Assembly (NCBI RefSeq): GCF_001942305.1
Contig: NZ_MKKE01000018.1
Coordinates: forward strand, 1 to 64,000
Length of the DNA: 64,000 bases
From: Saccharomonospora sp. CUA-673
Lineage (GTDB): Bacteria; Actinomycetota; Actinomycetes; Mycobacteriales; Pseudonocardiaceae
Direction: 5' to 3'
Positions 17,409-26,315 of this stretch are shown one piece after another (within the stretch, counting starts at the first letter, position 1; each line of letters begins with the position of its first letter). The notes under the pieces were generated by a model. The model did no database searches and was not told where the DNA came from. It worked only from the letters and a program-made list of their open reading frames with translations. The position numbers and the translations under genes were made by a program.

Positions 17409-17756
17409 GTGCGTATCGGAGAACTCGCGCGACGCAGCGGCGTCAGCGTTCGTGCACTGCGCTACTACGAGGAACAGCGACTCCTCGTCCCCGAGCGCAC
17501 GCCGGCTGGGCAGCGCACCTACACCGAGGACGCCGCGGAGCGCGTCCGCACCATCCAGCAGCTCTACGCCGCGGGCCTGTCCAGCAGCCGGATCGCCGAG
17601 CTGATCCCCTGCATGGACACCGACACCACCACCGATCACCAGATCGCGATGCTCCGCGCCGAACATGCGCGCATCAGCACCCAGATCGAGAAGCTCACCA
17701 CCACACTCACCCGACTCGACGGGCTCATCGACGCCGCGATCGAACGCCGGGCCTGA
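17409..17756 (+). CDS. MerR-family transcriptional regulator
   Basis: A 115-residue regulator. The winged helix-turn-helix is MRIGELARRSGVSVRALRYYEEQ at the start, then GQRTYTEDAAERVRTIQQLYAAGLSSSRIAEL, and a long coiled-coil dimerisation helix (IAMLRAEHARISTQIEKL). There is one cysteine (IPCMD), so a metal site is unlikely and an effector or redox signal is more probable. GTG 17409 follows AGGGAGGG; an ATG at 17385 is a possible alternative. It presumably acts on the adjacent divergent SDR promoter. Confidence 0.85.
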   Translation: MRIGELARRSGVSVRALRYYEEQRLLVPERTPAGQRTYTEDAAERVRTIQQLYAAGLSSSRIAELIPCMDTDTTTDHQIAMLRAEHARISTQIEKLTTTLTRLDGLIDAAIERRA

Positions 17757-17765
17757 GCCGTCGGG

Positions 17766-18325
17766 TTACGCCGCACGCAGTGCGTGGAGCGCGATGCCGG
17801 CGGCGACGCTGACGTTCAGCGAGGTTTTCGTGCCGTGCATGGGAATCTCCAGCAGCACGTCGCACCGGTCGCGCAGGTCCGGGGCGATCCCGCGGACCTC
17901 GTCGCCGAGCAACAGCGCCACGTTCGCCGGTGGCTCGTACTCGCCCAGAGCCACCGCGGCCGGGTCGATCTCGAGCCCGACGATCGTGAAACCCTCGCCG
18001 CGCAACGAATCCAGCAGCGCGTGGACGTCGTCGTGCCGGCGCAGCGGCATCGTCTGCTCGGCCCCGGCGGCAGCTTGGCCAACCGGCGCGTCTGCCTCGC
18101 CGCCACGATCGGATCGCGCTCGTCGTCCGGCTGCTGCGGGTACGGCGTGAACCCGGTGACGTACACGGCCTCGACGGCGAACACGTCCCCGGTGCGCATC
18201 ACCGATCCGACGTTGTGTGCCGAACGCAGATTGTGCGCGACGACGACGATCCGTCGCCGCTCCGCAGTTCCGCCCTGCTCCGGGACCCCGTTCTCCGAGT
18301 CCCCGTGCTGCTGTGTCCCGTCCAC
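17766..18325 (-). CDS. SpoU/TrmH-family RNA 2'-O-methyltransferase, one apparent frameshift
   Basis: A knotted-fold RNA methyltransferase that uses S-adenosylmethionine. Motif 1 is NLRSAHNVGSVMRTGDVF near residue 30; motif 2 (LLLGDEVRGI) and motif 3 (IPMHGTKTSLNVSVAAGIAL) are in the second frame. One base is missing near 18062 in CCGCCGGGG; the repaired protein is 186 residues, normal for a stand-alone SpoU domain. The RNA target cannot be inferred. The start region has a polar tail before the domain, and the exact start is less certain than the domain. Confidence 0.82.
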
Positions 18326-18355
18326 GACCCCGCAACCTAGCCGACGTCCGCCATG

Positions 18356-19363
18356 TCACCGCGCACGGTCGCCGCGCAGACTGCTGGCACGTTCGACGAG
18401 GGAGGTCTGCAGCGTCACCGTCCGCACCTGCCGCACCGGGTCGGCGATCCGCTCGAGCAGCATCTGCGCGGCATGCCGGCCGATGTCGTACGCGGGCTGG
18501 GCCACGACCGTCAGCGGTGGGTCGATCAGTGCCGTCCACGGGGCCTCGTCGAAGGTCACCACGCCCACGTCCGTTCCCGGCCGCACCCCCAGTTCGCGCA
18601 ACGCCTCCAGCGCGCCGATGGCCATCGCGTTGTTCGCGACCACCACCGCGTCCGGACGTTCCCGCCTGCCGAACAGCTTCGCCGCCGCCGCACGCGCCCC
18701 CGACGCCCGGTACTCGGCACGCGCCACGACCGCCCGCCGCGACCCTCGGCCGGCGGCACGCAACGCGTCCCGGTAGCCGGCCGCACGGTCGTCGGCCGTG
18801 GGCACGCCCCGCGGTCCGGTCAGGCACGCCACCGCGGTGTAGCCCTGGGCGAGCAGATGCTCGGTGGCCACCCGTGCACCCATGCGGCTGTCGACCAGCA
18901 CCGTGTCGGTCGGCTCGCCGGGAACCGGCCGGTCCACCGCGACGATCGGAACGCGCGCTTCCCGCAGCGGGACGAAGCTCGCTTCGACGGTCGTCGGCGA
19001 CACGATCACACCGGCGACCTGTTCGGCCACGGCGACGTCGACGTAGCGGGCCTCCTTCTCGGCATTGTCGTCCGAATTGCACAGAACGACCGAGTAGCCC
19101 GCTTCCCGGGCGATGTCCTCGACCCCGCGCGCGATCGCGGTGAAGAACGGGTTCTCGACGTCCGAGATCACCAACGCGAGCACGGCCGTGGACCGGGTGC
19201 GCAGATTCCGGGCGGGGCCGTTCCGCCGATATCCCAGCTCCTTCGCCACGGCCAGCACCCGGTCGGCCAGCCGTTGATCCACAGTGGACTTGCCGTTGAG
19301 GACGCGTGAGACGGTCGCCGTCGACACCCCGGCACGGGCGGCCACGTCGTTGATCGTGATCAC
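18356..19363 (-). CDS. LacI-family repressor of the adjacent sugar operon
   Basis: A 335-residue LacI/GalR regulator. The N-terminal helix-turn-helix is MITINDVAARAGVSTATVSR with the hinge RVLNGKSTVDQRLADRV. The periplasmic-binding-like effector domain starts at STAVLALVISDVENPFFTAI near residue 58 and ends with the usual VTLQTSLVERAS. It is divergent from the isomerase-kinase-ABC operon, with a good promoter and an AAACGATTACT element between. The sugar it senses is probably the substrate of that operon. Confidence 0.9.
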   Translation of the reverse strand: MITINDVAARAGVSTATVSRVLNGKSTVDQRLADRVLAVAKELGYRRNGPARNLRTRSTAVLALVISDVENPFFTAIARGVEDIAREAGYSVVLCNSDDNAEKEARYVDVAVAEQVAGVIVSPTTVEASFVPLREARVPIVAVDRPVPGEPTDTVLVDSRMGARVATEHLLAQGYTAVACLTGPRGVPTADDRAAGYRDALRAAGRGSRRAVVARAEYRASGARAAAAKLFGRRERPDAVVVANNAMAIGALEALRELGVRPGTDVGVVTFDEAPWTALIDPPLTVVAQPAYDIGRHAAQMLLERIADPVRQVRTVTLQTSLVERASSLRGDRAR

Positions 19364-19411
19364 GCCAGCTCCTCCCCTGCCGATCGCCGACGATCGGATC
19401 CGAACGTCCTA

Positions 19412-19458
19412 TTGACACTACCGGGTGACGAGGCATAGCTTCAAGAAAACGATTACTC
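19412..19458 (+). promoter_or_regulatory. Promoter and LacI-type operator of the sugar operon
   Basis: TTGACA (19412-19417) and ATAGCT (19435-19440) are spaced 17 bp. AAAACGATTACT at 19446-19457, just downstream, resembles a LacI/GalR half-palindrome (AAACG core) placed where it would block the start of transcription. Confidence 0.55.
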
Positions 19459-19549
19459 GCCCAGTGGCCTCGACAGGACCAGGGTCTTCGTGGGCGCCGC
19501 CCGGACAATCCAGTTGAGCATCCATCGCCGTATGCGACCTGGAGGATCG

Positions 19550-20974
19550 ATGGCACGAATCGGTCTGGTGAGCATCTCCGACGGCCGCGGTCACGTGCAC
19601 GCGCGCAACGCCGACTTCATCACCAGCAAGCAGAACGCCCTCGCCGAAGCACTGGCTGACGCCGGCCACGAGATCGTGCAGGGCCGGGACATCGTGGCGA
19701 CCAACGAGGCGGCCACCAGCGTGGCGCGGCAGGTCGCCGCGTCCGACGTGGACCTCACCGTCTTCTACTACGCGGTCTGGGCCTTCCCGCACTTCACCAT
19801 GCTCGCCGCGGATGCGACCCGCAGTCCGCTCGTCCTCGTGGCCAGCACCGATCCCACCGAACCCGGCCTCGTGGGCAGTCTCGCCGCGGGCGGTGCGCTC
19901 GACCAGATCGGCCGCGCGCATACCCGGCTGGCCGGCGGACCCGACTCCCCCGACCTGATCGCCGCGATCACCTCGCAGGCCACGGCGGCATCGGCGGTGG
20001 CGTCGCTGCGCGGCTCGACGTTCGGACGTTTCGGCGGCCGTCCCATGGGCATGAACACCGCCGTCGCCAACACCGACCAGTGGATGCGTCTGTTCGGTAT
20101 CGACGTCGAGGAGATCGACCAGTACGAACTGGTCCTCCGCGCCGACAAGGCGGATCCGGCCGAGGCCGCGCACGCCCGCCGGTGGCTGGAGAAGCACGCC
20201 GCCGCGGTGCGCTACGACGGCAGCGCCTTGACGCCCGAGCTGTTGGAACGTCAGCTCCGGTCGTACCTCGCCGTCCGCGACATCATCGCCGAACGCGCCA
20301 TCGACTTCTCCGGTATCAAGGCTCAGCCCGAACTCACCGAGAACTTCGCCACGATGGACGTCACCGAGGCGTTCCTCAACGACCCCTACGACTGGAACGG
20401 TCCGAAGCACCCGCACATCTGCGCCACCGAGGCCGATATGGATGGTGCCCTCACGATGCAGCTGCTCCACCGCATCGCCGGGGTTCCGGTGTTGTTCGCC
20501 GACGTGCGCCACTATCACCCGGACCTCGACGTCTGGGATCTGTGCAACTCCGGGCAGCACGCCACGTGGTACGCCGCCCGGAGCGACGATCCGTCCGAGA
20601 ACCTGGCAGGCGTCACCCTGCATCCGGAGGTGTTCTTCTTCCCGGCAGGCGGCGCCTCGGTCCAGCACATCGCGGCACCGGGCGAGATGACGCTCGCACG
20701 GTTCACGAGACTGCACGGCGAGTACCGGCTCCATCTGATGCGCGGTGACTTCCAGCTCTTCGACACCGACACGACCCACCGTCTGGTCACCGCGTCCACA
20801 CCGGAGTGGCCCCACGCGTTCGCCAGGATCGACACGTCCGCGCAGACGTTCCTGACGCGCTTCGGGTCCAACCACATCCACGCCGTACCCGGCGACCACC
20901 GCGACACCCTGCGCGCGGCCGCGGCCATGCTCGGCATCACCGTCGACGAGTTCACCCGGGAATCGGCACCATGA
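19550..20974 (+). CDS. L-fucose/L-arabinose isomerase family protein
   Basis: A 474-residue cytosolic sugar isomerase-like protein. The N-terminal domain opens MARIGLVSISDGRGHVHARN and the C-terminal part has the family's repeated beta structure (EMTLARFTRLHGEYRLHLMRGDF, then FGSNHIHAVPGDH). FucI/AraA-type enzymes convert aldoses to ketoses with Mn2+; acidic ligands expected in this fold may be in TENFATMDVTEAFLND but I cannot assign them. GGAGG precedes ATG 19550. It is the first gene of the operon, overlapping the kinase by ATGA. A ketose product phosphorylated by the next enzyme fits. The sugar is not identifiable. Confidence 0.8.
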   Translation: MARIGLVSISDGRGHVHARNADFITSKQNALAEALADAGHEIVQGRDIVATNEAATSVARQVAASDVDLTVFYYAVWAFPHFTMLAADATRSPLVLVASTDPTEPGLVGSLAAGGALDQIGRAHTRLAGGPDSPDLIAAITSQATAASAVASLRGSTFGRFGGRPMGMNTAVANTDQWMRLFGIDVEEIDQYELVLRADKADPAEAAHARRWLEKHAAAVRYDGSALTPELLERQLRSYLAVRDIIAERAIDFSGIKAQPELTENFATMDVTEAFLNDPYDWNGPKHPHICATEADMDGALTMQLLHRIAGVPVLFADVRHYHPDLDVWDLCNSGQHATWYAARSDDPSENLAGVTLHPEVFFFPAGGASVQHIAAPGEMTLARFTRLHGEYRLHLMRGDFQLFDTDTTHRLVTASTPEWPHAFARIDTSAQTFLTRFGSNHIHAVPGDHRDTLRAAAAMLGITVDEFTRESAP

Positions 20975-22479
20975 CACGGCTGGTCATCGGCATCGACATC
21001 GGCACCTCGAGTTCCAAGGGCGTGCTCGTCGACGAACACGGCGTCATCCGGGCGCGTGCCGGCCGGCCGCACGGGGTGTCGATGCCGCGTCCAGGGTGGG
21101 TGGAACACGACGCGGAAGCCGTGTGGTGGGCCGATTTCGTGGACCTGGCCGGTGAGTTGTCCGCAGCCGCCGACACCGCCGGGCCGGACGCCACACTGTC
21201 CGGCCTCGCCGTCAGCGGGATCGGACCGACCCTGCTGCCGGCTGACGAGTCCGGCGCTCCCCTGCGTCCGGCCATTCTGTACGGAGTGGACACCCGGGCG
21301 ACCGAGCAGATCGATGCGATCACCGCGGAGATCGGCGAACAGGCCCTGCTCGAACGCGGCGGGTCGGTGCTCACCTCGCAGGCCGTCGGGCCGAAGATCC
21401 GGTGGCTCGCCGAGCACGAACCCGAGGCCTACCGGCGCACCGACAAACTCCTCATGTGTTCGTCGTACCTCGTGCACCGGCTCACCGGGCGGTACGTCCT
21501 CGATCATCATTCCGCCAGCCAGACCGATCCGCTCTACGACCTGGGGGCCCGCGCCTGGGCCGAGGATCTGGCCGGCCGGATCGCACCGGGCATCACGCTG
21601 CCCGAGCTGGTGTGGCCGACCGAGGTCGTCGGCGAGGTGACCCCACGCGCCGCCGAGGAAACGGGACTTCCCGCCGGACTTCCCGTGACCGCGGGCACGA
21701 TCGACGCCTGGGCCGAGGCGACCAGTGTCGGCGTCCGCACACCCGGCGACACCATGGTCATGTACGGCACGACGATGTTCCTCGTCCAGGTCCTCACCGA
21801 TCCCCGCCCGCACCGCGGGCTGTGGGGGACCTCGGGTGCGTTTCCCGGTACGTACACGCTCGCGGCCGGCATGGCCACCTCCGGCGCGGTCACCGACTGG
21901 CTGCGCGGACTCGTCGGCGGCGACTTCACCGCCCTCGTCGACGAGGCGGCTGCGGTTCCCGCCGGAAGCCGCGGCCTGCTGCTGTTGCCGTACTTCGCGG
22001 GGGAACGCACTCCCCTGTTCGACCCCGACGCCCGTGGCATCGTCGCCGGATTGACGCTCGAGCACACCCGCGCGGAGCTGTATCGCGCCGCGCTCGAGGG
22101 AATCGCCTTCGGCGTCCGGCACAACCTCGAGGCCATGACCGACGCGGGCGGCTCCGTCGCGCGCCTGCGCGCGGTCGGTGGCGGCACCCGGGGCGGGCTG
22201 TGGACCCGGATCGTCTCCGACGTCACCGGTGCACCGCAGGAGATCGCGCGCGAAACGGTCGGCGCCTGCTACGGCGACGCGATGCTGGCGGCCGCCGCGA
22301 CCGGCATCTCCGACGACACCGACACGTGGAACCCGGTCGTCGCCACCGTCCGGCCGGATCCGCGGCGGCACGACCTGTACGACGAGTACTACCAGGCATA
22401 CCGGCAGCTCTACGAGTCCACGCGGGGCATCGCCCACTTCCTGGCTCGGCAACAGCGAGCAGCAGCCCAGCAGACCTGA
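20971..22479 (+). CDS. FGGY-family carbohydrate kinase (xylulokinase-like)
   Basis: A 502-residue sugar kinase. The phosphate-1 motif IGIDIGTSSSKGVLVD is at residue 6, the family region WVEHDAEAVWW near 45, the catalytic-domain stretch TAGTIDAWAEATSVG near 240 and the adenosine loop AVGGGTRGGLWTRIVSD near 400. The length and pattern fit xylulokinase or ribulokinase-like enzymes that phosphorylate a ketose. The ATG overlaps the isomerase stop. Together they make a two-step entry (isomerise, then phosphorylate) for a sugar imported by the ABC system encoded downstream. Confidence 0.88.
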   Translation: MTRLVIGIDIGTSSSKGVLVDEHGVIRARAGRPHGVSMPRPGWVEHDAEAVWWADFVDLAGELSAAADTAGPDATLSGLAVSGIGPTLLPADESGAPLRPAILYGVDTRATEQIDAITAEIGEQALLERGGSVLTSQAVGPKIRWLAEHEPEAYRRTDKLLMCSSYLVHRLTGRYVLDHHSASQTDPLYDLGARAWAEDLAGRIAPGITLPELVWPTEVVGEVTPRAAEETGLPAGLPVTAGTIDAWAEATSVGVRTPGDTMVMYGTTMFLVQVLTDPRPHRGLWGTSGAFPGTYTLAAGMATSGAVTDWLRGLVGGDFTALVDEAAAVPAGSRGLLLLPYFAGERTPLFDPDARGIVAGLTLEHTRAELYRAALEGIAFGVRHNLEAMTDAGGSVARLRAVGGGTRGGLWTRIVSDVTGAPQEIARETVGACYGDAMLAAAATGISDDTDTWNPVVATVRPDPRRHDLYDEYYQAYRQLYESTRGIAHFLARQQRAAAQQT

Positions 22480-22533
22480 CTCCGCAGCAGTCCGACCACT
22501 CGCCGGATCAACGACGATCGCGAGGAGGCAACC

Positions 22534-24039
22534 GTGACACGCGAGGCACGAGCGCCCGCGGTGAGGTTCGACCGGGTGAGCAAGACCTTCCCGGGGGTGC
22601 ACGCGGTCGACGACGTCGACCTGGAGGTGGCGCCGGGTGAGGTCCACGTGTTCGCCGGCGAGAACGGCGCAGGCAAGTCGACGCTGATGAAACTCCTGGC
22701 TCAGGTCGAGGAGCCGAGTTCCGGCGTGATCGAGCTCCACGGCACGCCGATGCGGTTCCGCGGCCCCGGGCACGCCCGCGACGTCGGGGTCGCGATGGTG
22801 CACCAGGAGTTCGCGCTCGCGCCCGATCTCACCGTGGGCGAGAACCTGTTCATCGGCGGGGAACCCGGACGCGGCGGGTGGATCTCCCGGGGCCGGCAGC
22901 GCCGCCAGGCGCGCACCCTGCTGTCCCGGGTGGGCGCGGACATCGATCCCGACCGCCGGGTGGGCGCCCTCTCGACCGCGGCGCAGCAACGGGTCGAAAT
23001 GGCGAAGGCACTGGCGGTCGAGGCGAGCGTCCTGATCCTCGACGAACCCACCGCGACCCTCACCCGGAACCAGACCGAGGAGTTGTTCGCGATCGTCCGC
23101 GACCTCACCGCCTCCGGCATCGCCGTGCTCTACATCTCCCACCGGCTCGACGAGATCTTCGAGATCGGTGACCGCGTCACCGTGATGCGCGACGGCGCGG
23201 TGGTCACCACCCGGCCGGTGTCCGAACTGGACGAGAACGCTCTCGTCACACTCATGGTCGGGCGCGCCGTGGACAACCTCTATCCGCGCCAACACGCCCG
23301 GCCCGGCCCGGTCCGGCTCGAGGTACGGAACCTGACCCGCCGCGACGTCGTCGACGACGTGTCCTTCGACGTCCGCGGCGGCGAGATCCTCGGGATGGCA
23401 GGACTCGTCGGCGCGGGTCGCACCGACGTCGCCCGCCTGGTGTTCGGTGCCGACCCCCGCGACCACGGCACAGTCACGCTCGACGGCACGCAAGTCCACA
23501 TCAGACGCCCGGCGGACGCCATCGACGCCGGTATCGGCTATCTCACCGAGAGCAGAAAGACCGAAGGGCTGGCACTGCAACTCGGCGTCGACAAGAACAT
23601 CACGATGGCGAGGCTACCGATGTGGAACGGGCTCATCAACCTCCGCGCCGAACGGTCCGTCGCCACCCGGCGGCGCGACGAGCTGGGAATCCGGGTCCCG
23701 TGGGTCGGCCGTCCGGTGCAGGCCCTCTCGGGTGGCAACCAGCAGAAGGTCGTCCTCGCGCGGTGGCTCGAGACGAAGGCCGAGGTGCTGTTCTTCGACG
23801 AGCCCGGCCGCGGCATGGACGTGGGAGCCAAGGCGGACATGTTCCGCGAGATGGACAGGTTGGCCGGTCACGGCAAGGCGGTCGTGTTCATCTCCAGCTA
23901 TCTACCCGAATTGCTCAACATGTGCGATCGCATCCTCGTCATGCGCGGCGGACGTGTCGCGGGCGAACTCGCGAAGGAGGAGTTCTCCGAGGAGCGCGTC
24001 GTCGCACTCGCGACCCGAGCAAAGGACCAAAATGACTGA
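22534..24039 (+). CDS. Sugar ABC transporter, double ATP-binding subunit (RbsA/AraG/XylG type)
   Basis: A 501-residue protein with two fused ATPase domains. In the first, Walker A is GENGAGKST near residue 45, the ABC signature region is ALSTAAQQRVEMAKAL, and Walker B is VLILDEPTATL. In the second, the signature ALSGGNQQKVVLARWL (near 395) and FFDEPGRGMD are clear, while its Walker A is the usual degenerate GLVGAGRTD. This tandem form energises CUT2-class monosaccharide importers. GAGGAGG precedes GTG 22534; the end overlaps the permease gene by 8 bp. Confidence 0.92.
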   Translation: MTREARAPAVRFDRVSKTFPGVHAVDDVDLEVAPGEVHVFAGENGAGKSTLMKLLAQVEEPSSGVIELHGTPMRFRGPGHARDVGVAMVHQEFALAPDLTVGENLFIGGEPGRGGWISRGRQRRQARTLLSRVGADIDPDRRVGALSTAAQQRVEMAKALAVEASVLILDEPTATLTRNQTEELFAIVRDLTASGIAVLYISHRLDEIFEIGDRVTVMRDGAVVTTRPVSELDENALVTLMVGRAVDNLYPRQHARPGPVRLEVRNLTRRDVVDDVSFDVRGGEILGMAGLVGAGRTDVARLVFGADPRDHGTVTLDGTQVHIRRPADAIDAGIGYLTESRKTEGLALQLGVDKNITMARLPMWNGLINLRAERSVATRRRDELGIRVPWVGRPVQALSGGNQQKVVLARWLETKAEVLFFDEPGRGMDVGAKADMFREMDRLAGHGKAVVFISSYLPELLNMCDRILVMRGGRVAGELAKEEFSEERVVALATRAKDQND

Positions 24040-25015
24040 TCAACGGACGAGCCGGGGATTGTCCGACCGGATGACCGGCGCGGTCTCCCAGGTCGCGGCG
24101 GCCGGTGCGCTCATCGTCGTCTTCGTCGTGCTCTCGATCGTCGCACCGTCGTTCCTGACCGCCGACAACCTGTTCAACCTGGGGTCGCAAACCTCCGTGA
24201 ACGCGGTCATGGCCGTGGGCGTGACCCTGGTGATCATCACGGGTGGCATCGACCTGTCGGTGGGATCGGTCGCGGCGCTGTCGGGCGTGGTCGGCGTGCT
24301 GCTCATGGCCGAGTACGGCTTCGCGCCGACGCTGGCGATCACGGGCGGCATCCTCGTCGGTGCCACCGCCGGCCTGGTCAACGGACTGTTGGTGTCGGTC
24401 GTCGGCCTCCCACCGTTCATCGCCACCCTCGGCATGCTCAGTGTGGCCCGTGGGCTGGTGCTGATCGCGACGGGAGCGGTCGCCGTGTTCGGCGCTCCCG
24501 ATTCGTTCCGCCTGCTCGGCCAGGGTGTGATCGGCGGGTTCCCGATACCGGTCCTGCTGATCATCGTGGTGGCCGCGGCCGGGTATCTCGTGCTGACCCG
24601 GACGAAACTGGGGCGCTACGCCTACGTCATGGGCTCGAACATGGAGGCCGCTCGGCTCTCCGGTGTTCCCGTCCGGTCGTACACGACGTCGGTCTACGTC
24701 CTGTCCGGTGCGCTGGCCGGCCTCGGCGGCATGATCGCCGCGTCGCGGATCAACTCGGGTCAGCCGAACTTCGGCGAGGGCCTCGAACTCGACGTCATCG
24801 CCGCGGTCGTGATCGGAGGGGCGAGCCTGTTCGGTGGCCGCGGCACGGTGATCGGCTCGCTCATCGGCGCCTTCCTCGTCGCGGTCATTCGCAACGGCGC
24901 CGTCCAGCTCAACATCGGGACCTTCTACCAGAACGTCCTCATCGGAGTGATCATCTGGATCGCCGTGTGGTGGGACCGCTACCAACGGCGCAAACTCAGT
25001 GGCGATACGGGGTAA
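24032..25015 (+). CDS. Sugar ABC transporter permease (RbsC type)
   Basis: A 327-residue inner-membrane permease with about eight to ten hydrophobic helices. The CUT2 signatures are GVTLVIITGGIDLSVGSVAALSG (near residue 62), GLPPFIATLGMLSVARG (near 125) and AASRINSGQPNFGEGLELDVIAAVVIGGASLFGG (near 240; the central GxxxELxxIAAVVIGG is diagnostic). It forms a homodimer that receives the two-domain ATPase encoded just before and the lipoprotein encoded just after. Confidence 0.92.
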   Translation: MTDQRTSRGLSDRMTGAVSQVAAAGALIVVFVVLSIVAPSFLTADNLFNLGSQTSVNAVMAVGVTLVIITGGIDLSVGSVAALSGVVGVLLMAEYGFAPTLAITGGILVGATAGLVNGLLVSVVGLPPFIATLGMLSVARGLVLIATGAVAVFGAPDSFRLLGQGVIGGFPIPVLLIIVVAAAGYLVLTRTKLGRYAYVMGSNMEAARLSGVPVRSYTTSVYVLSGALAGLGGMIAASRINSGQPNFGEGLELDVIAAVVIGGASLFGGRGTVIGSLIGAFLVAVIRNGAVQLNIGTFYQNVLIGVIIWIAVWWDRYQRRKLSGDTG

Positions 25016-25017
25016 CC

Positions 25018-26013
25018 ATGCGCAAGCTACTCGCCCTCGGCGTGACACTGACCCTGACGGTCGCCGCCGGCTGCGGTGTCGAGGTCCGGCAGCCGACCGG
25101 TGCCGCCGAGCCCGGGGACGCGCTGCGGCTGGCGGTCGTACCCAAGGCCATCGGGTTCGACTTCTGGGAGCAGGTCCGCATCGGCGCCGAGTGTGCCGCC
25201 TCGAAGCATCGTGAGGTCACGATGCACTGGGACGGGGTGACCTCCGAGGACGACGTCAGCGGACAGCAGAGTCTGCTCCAGGACTTCCTCGCCCAGGGCG
25301 TCGACGGCCTCGTCTACGCGGCCACCGACGCGCAGGCACTGTCCAATGTGAGCAATACGGCCGTCGACCAGGGCACCACGGTGGTCAACATCGACTCGGG
25401 CACGACGCCGCAGCCGAAGGAGGTCCCGGTCTACGCCACCGACAACGTGCAGGCGGCCGAACGGGGCACGGACCTGCTGGCCGAGCAGCTCGGCGGCCGC
25501 GGCACCGTGGCGTTCGTCGAGTTCCAGCCCGGCACGAGCACGAACGACACGCGCGGTGAGGGCTTCGAGCGGGGCCTGGCCAAGCATCAGGGTCTCCGGT
25601 TGGTGGCGCGGCAGTCGAGCGACAGCGACTACAACAAGGCGCTGCAGGTGACCCAGGACATCCTGACCGCCAACCCGAACCTGGACGGGATCTACGCCGG
25701 TAACGAGCCGAGCATGCTCGGCGCCGCCGAGGCCGTACGGCAGGCGGGCAAGGCCGGGGACATCAAGATCGTCGGCTGGGACACCGCGGAGGGGCAGGTC
25801 GACGCGCTCCGCGAAGGGGTCGTGACCGGGCTGATCGCTCAGAACCCGTTCGCCATGGGCTACAAGGGGGTCCAGGCGGCCGTCGAGACCATCCGGCACG
25901 GCACGTCCGACCGGTCCACCGACACCGGGGCGACGATCATCACGAAGGACAATGTGGACGATCCCGAGGTCCGCACACTGCTCAACCCCAGCTGCGCCAA
26001 CCCACCACGCTGA
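25018..26013 (+). CDS. Sugar ABC transporter substrate-binding lipoprotein
   Basis: A 331-residue extracytoplasmic receptor of the RbsB type. The signal peptide ends in the lipobox VAAGC at residue 19, so it is membrane-anchored. The periplasmic-binding fold follows (LRLAVVPKAIGFDFWEQVRIGAE near 37; QGVDGLVYAATD near 95; GIYAGNEPSMLGAAEAV near 222). The ligand cannot be named. It starts 2 bp after the permease stop and is the last gene of the operon. Confidence 0.9.
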   Translation: MRKLLALGVTLTLTVAAGCGVEVRQPTGAAEPGDALRLAVVPKAIGFDFWEQVRIGAECAASKHREVTMHWDGVTSEDDVSGQQSLLQDFLAQGVDGLVYAATDAQALSNVSNTAVDQGTTVVNIDSGTTPQPKEVPVYATDNVQAAERGTDLLAEQLGGRGTVAFVEFQPGTSTNDTRGEGFERGLAKHQGLRLVARQSSDSDYNKALQVTQDILTANPNLDGIYAGNEPSMLGAAEAVRQAGKAGDIKIVGWDTAEGQVDALREGVVTGLIAQNPFAMGYKGVQAAVETIRHGTSDRSTDTGATIITKDNVDDPEVRTLLNPSCANPPR

Positions 26014-26079
26014 CCCGCGGCCCGCGCAGGACTCTCGTCCCAGGGTTGACAACGACTCCGACACCCGGGCAAGGTCTGG

Positions 26080-26112
26080 CACCACGTGTCAGATACCTGA
26101 CACTACGTGCCA
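26080..26112 (+). promoter_or_regulatory. Paired 12-bp direct repeats upstream of the symporter operon
   Basis: CACCACGTGTCA at 26080-26091 and CACTACGTGCCA at 26101-26112 are two copies of CACYACGTGYCA exactly 21 bp apart, two helical turns. They end 14 bp before the first start codon. The TetR protein encoded at the end of the same operon is the obvious candidate binder. Confidence 0.5.
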
Positions 26113-26126
26113 ACAAGGGAGTCGGC

Positions 26127-26315
26127 ATGATCATCGCGATCGCGGTCTGGGTCATCGCGCTCACCAGCGGCCTCGTCATCGGCACGCTGCTGTGCTGGCG
26201 CGTCGAACGCTCCGGTGTCCGGCGGTGGGGCGCCGGCGGACGGCTCTACGGAACCCGGACGTCCGAAACGGGACCGCACGGTGCCGGTGACGACGCCGAG
26301 GCGGTGCGCTCGTGA
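26127..26315 (+). CDS. Small single-pass membrane protein, probable symporter accessory
   Basis: A 62-residue protein with one transmembrane helix (IIAIAVWVIALTSGLVIGTLL, residues 2-22, given here as the hydrophobic core) and a basic, glycine-rich cytoplasmic tail. AAGGGAG lies 6 bp before ATG 26127. Its stop overlaps the GTG start of the symporter by GTGA, so the two are translated together. Other SSS symporters are known to be encoded after a short one- or two-helix partner; this one resembles that arrangement, but I recognise no named family. Confidence 0.6.
   Translation: MIIAIAVWVIALTSGLVIGTLLCWRVERSGVRRWGAGGRLYGTRTSETGPHGAGDDAEAVRS

Noticed and set aside
20515..23580. 1021-residue open frame on the minus strand
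   Set aside because: Antisense to the isomerase, kinase and ABC ATPase, which all have clear motifs. Composition is that of a shadow frame.
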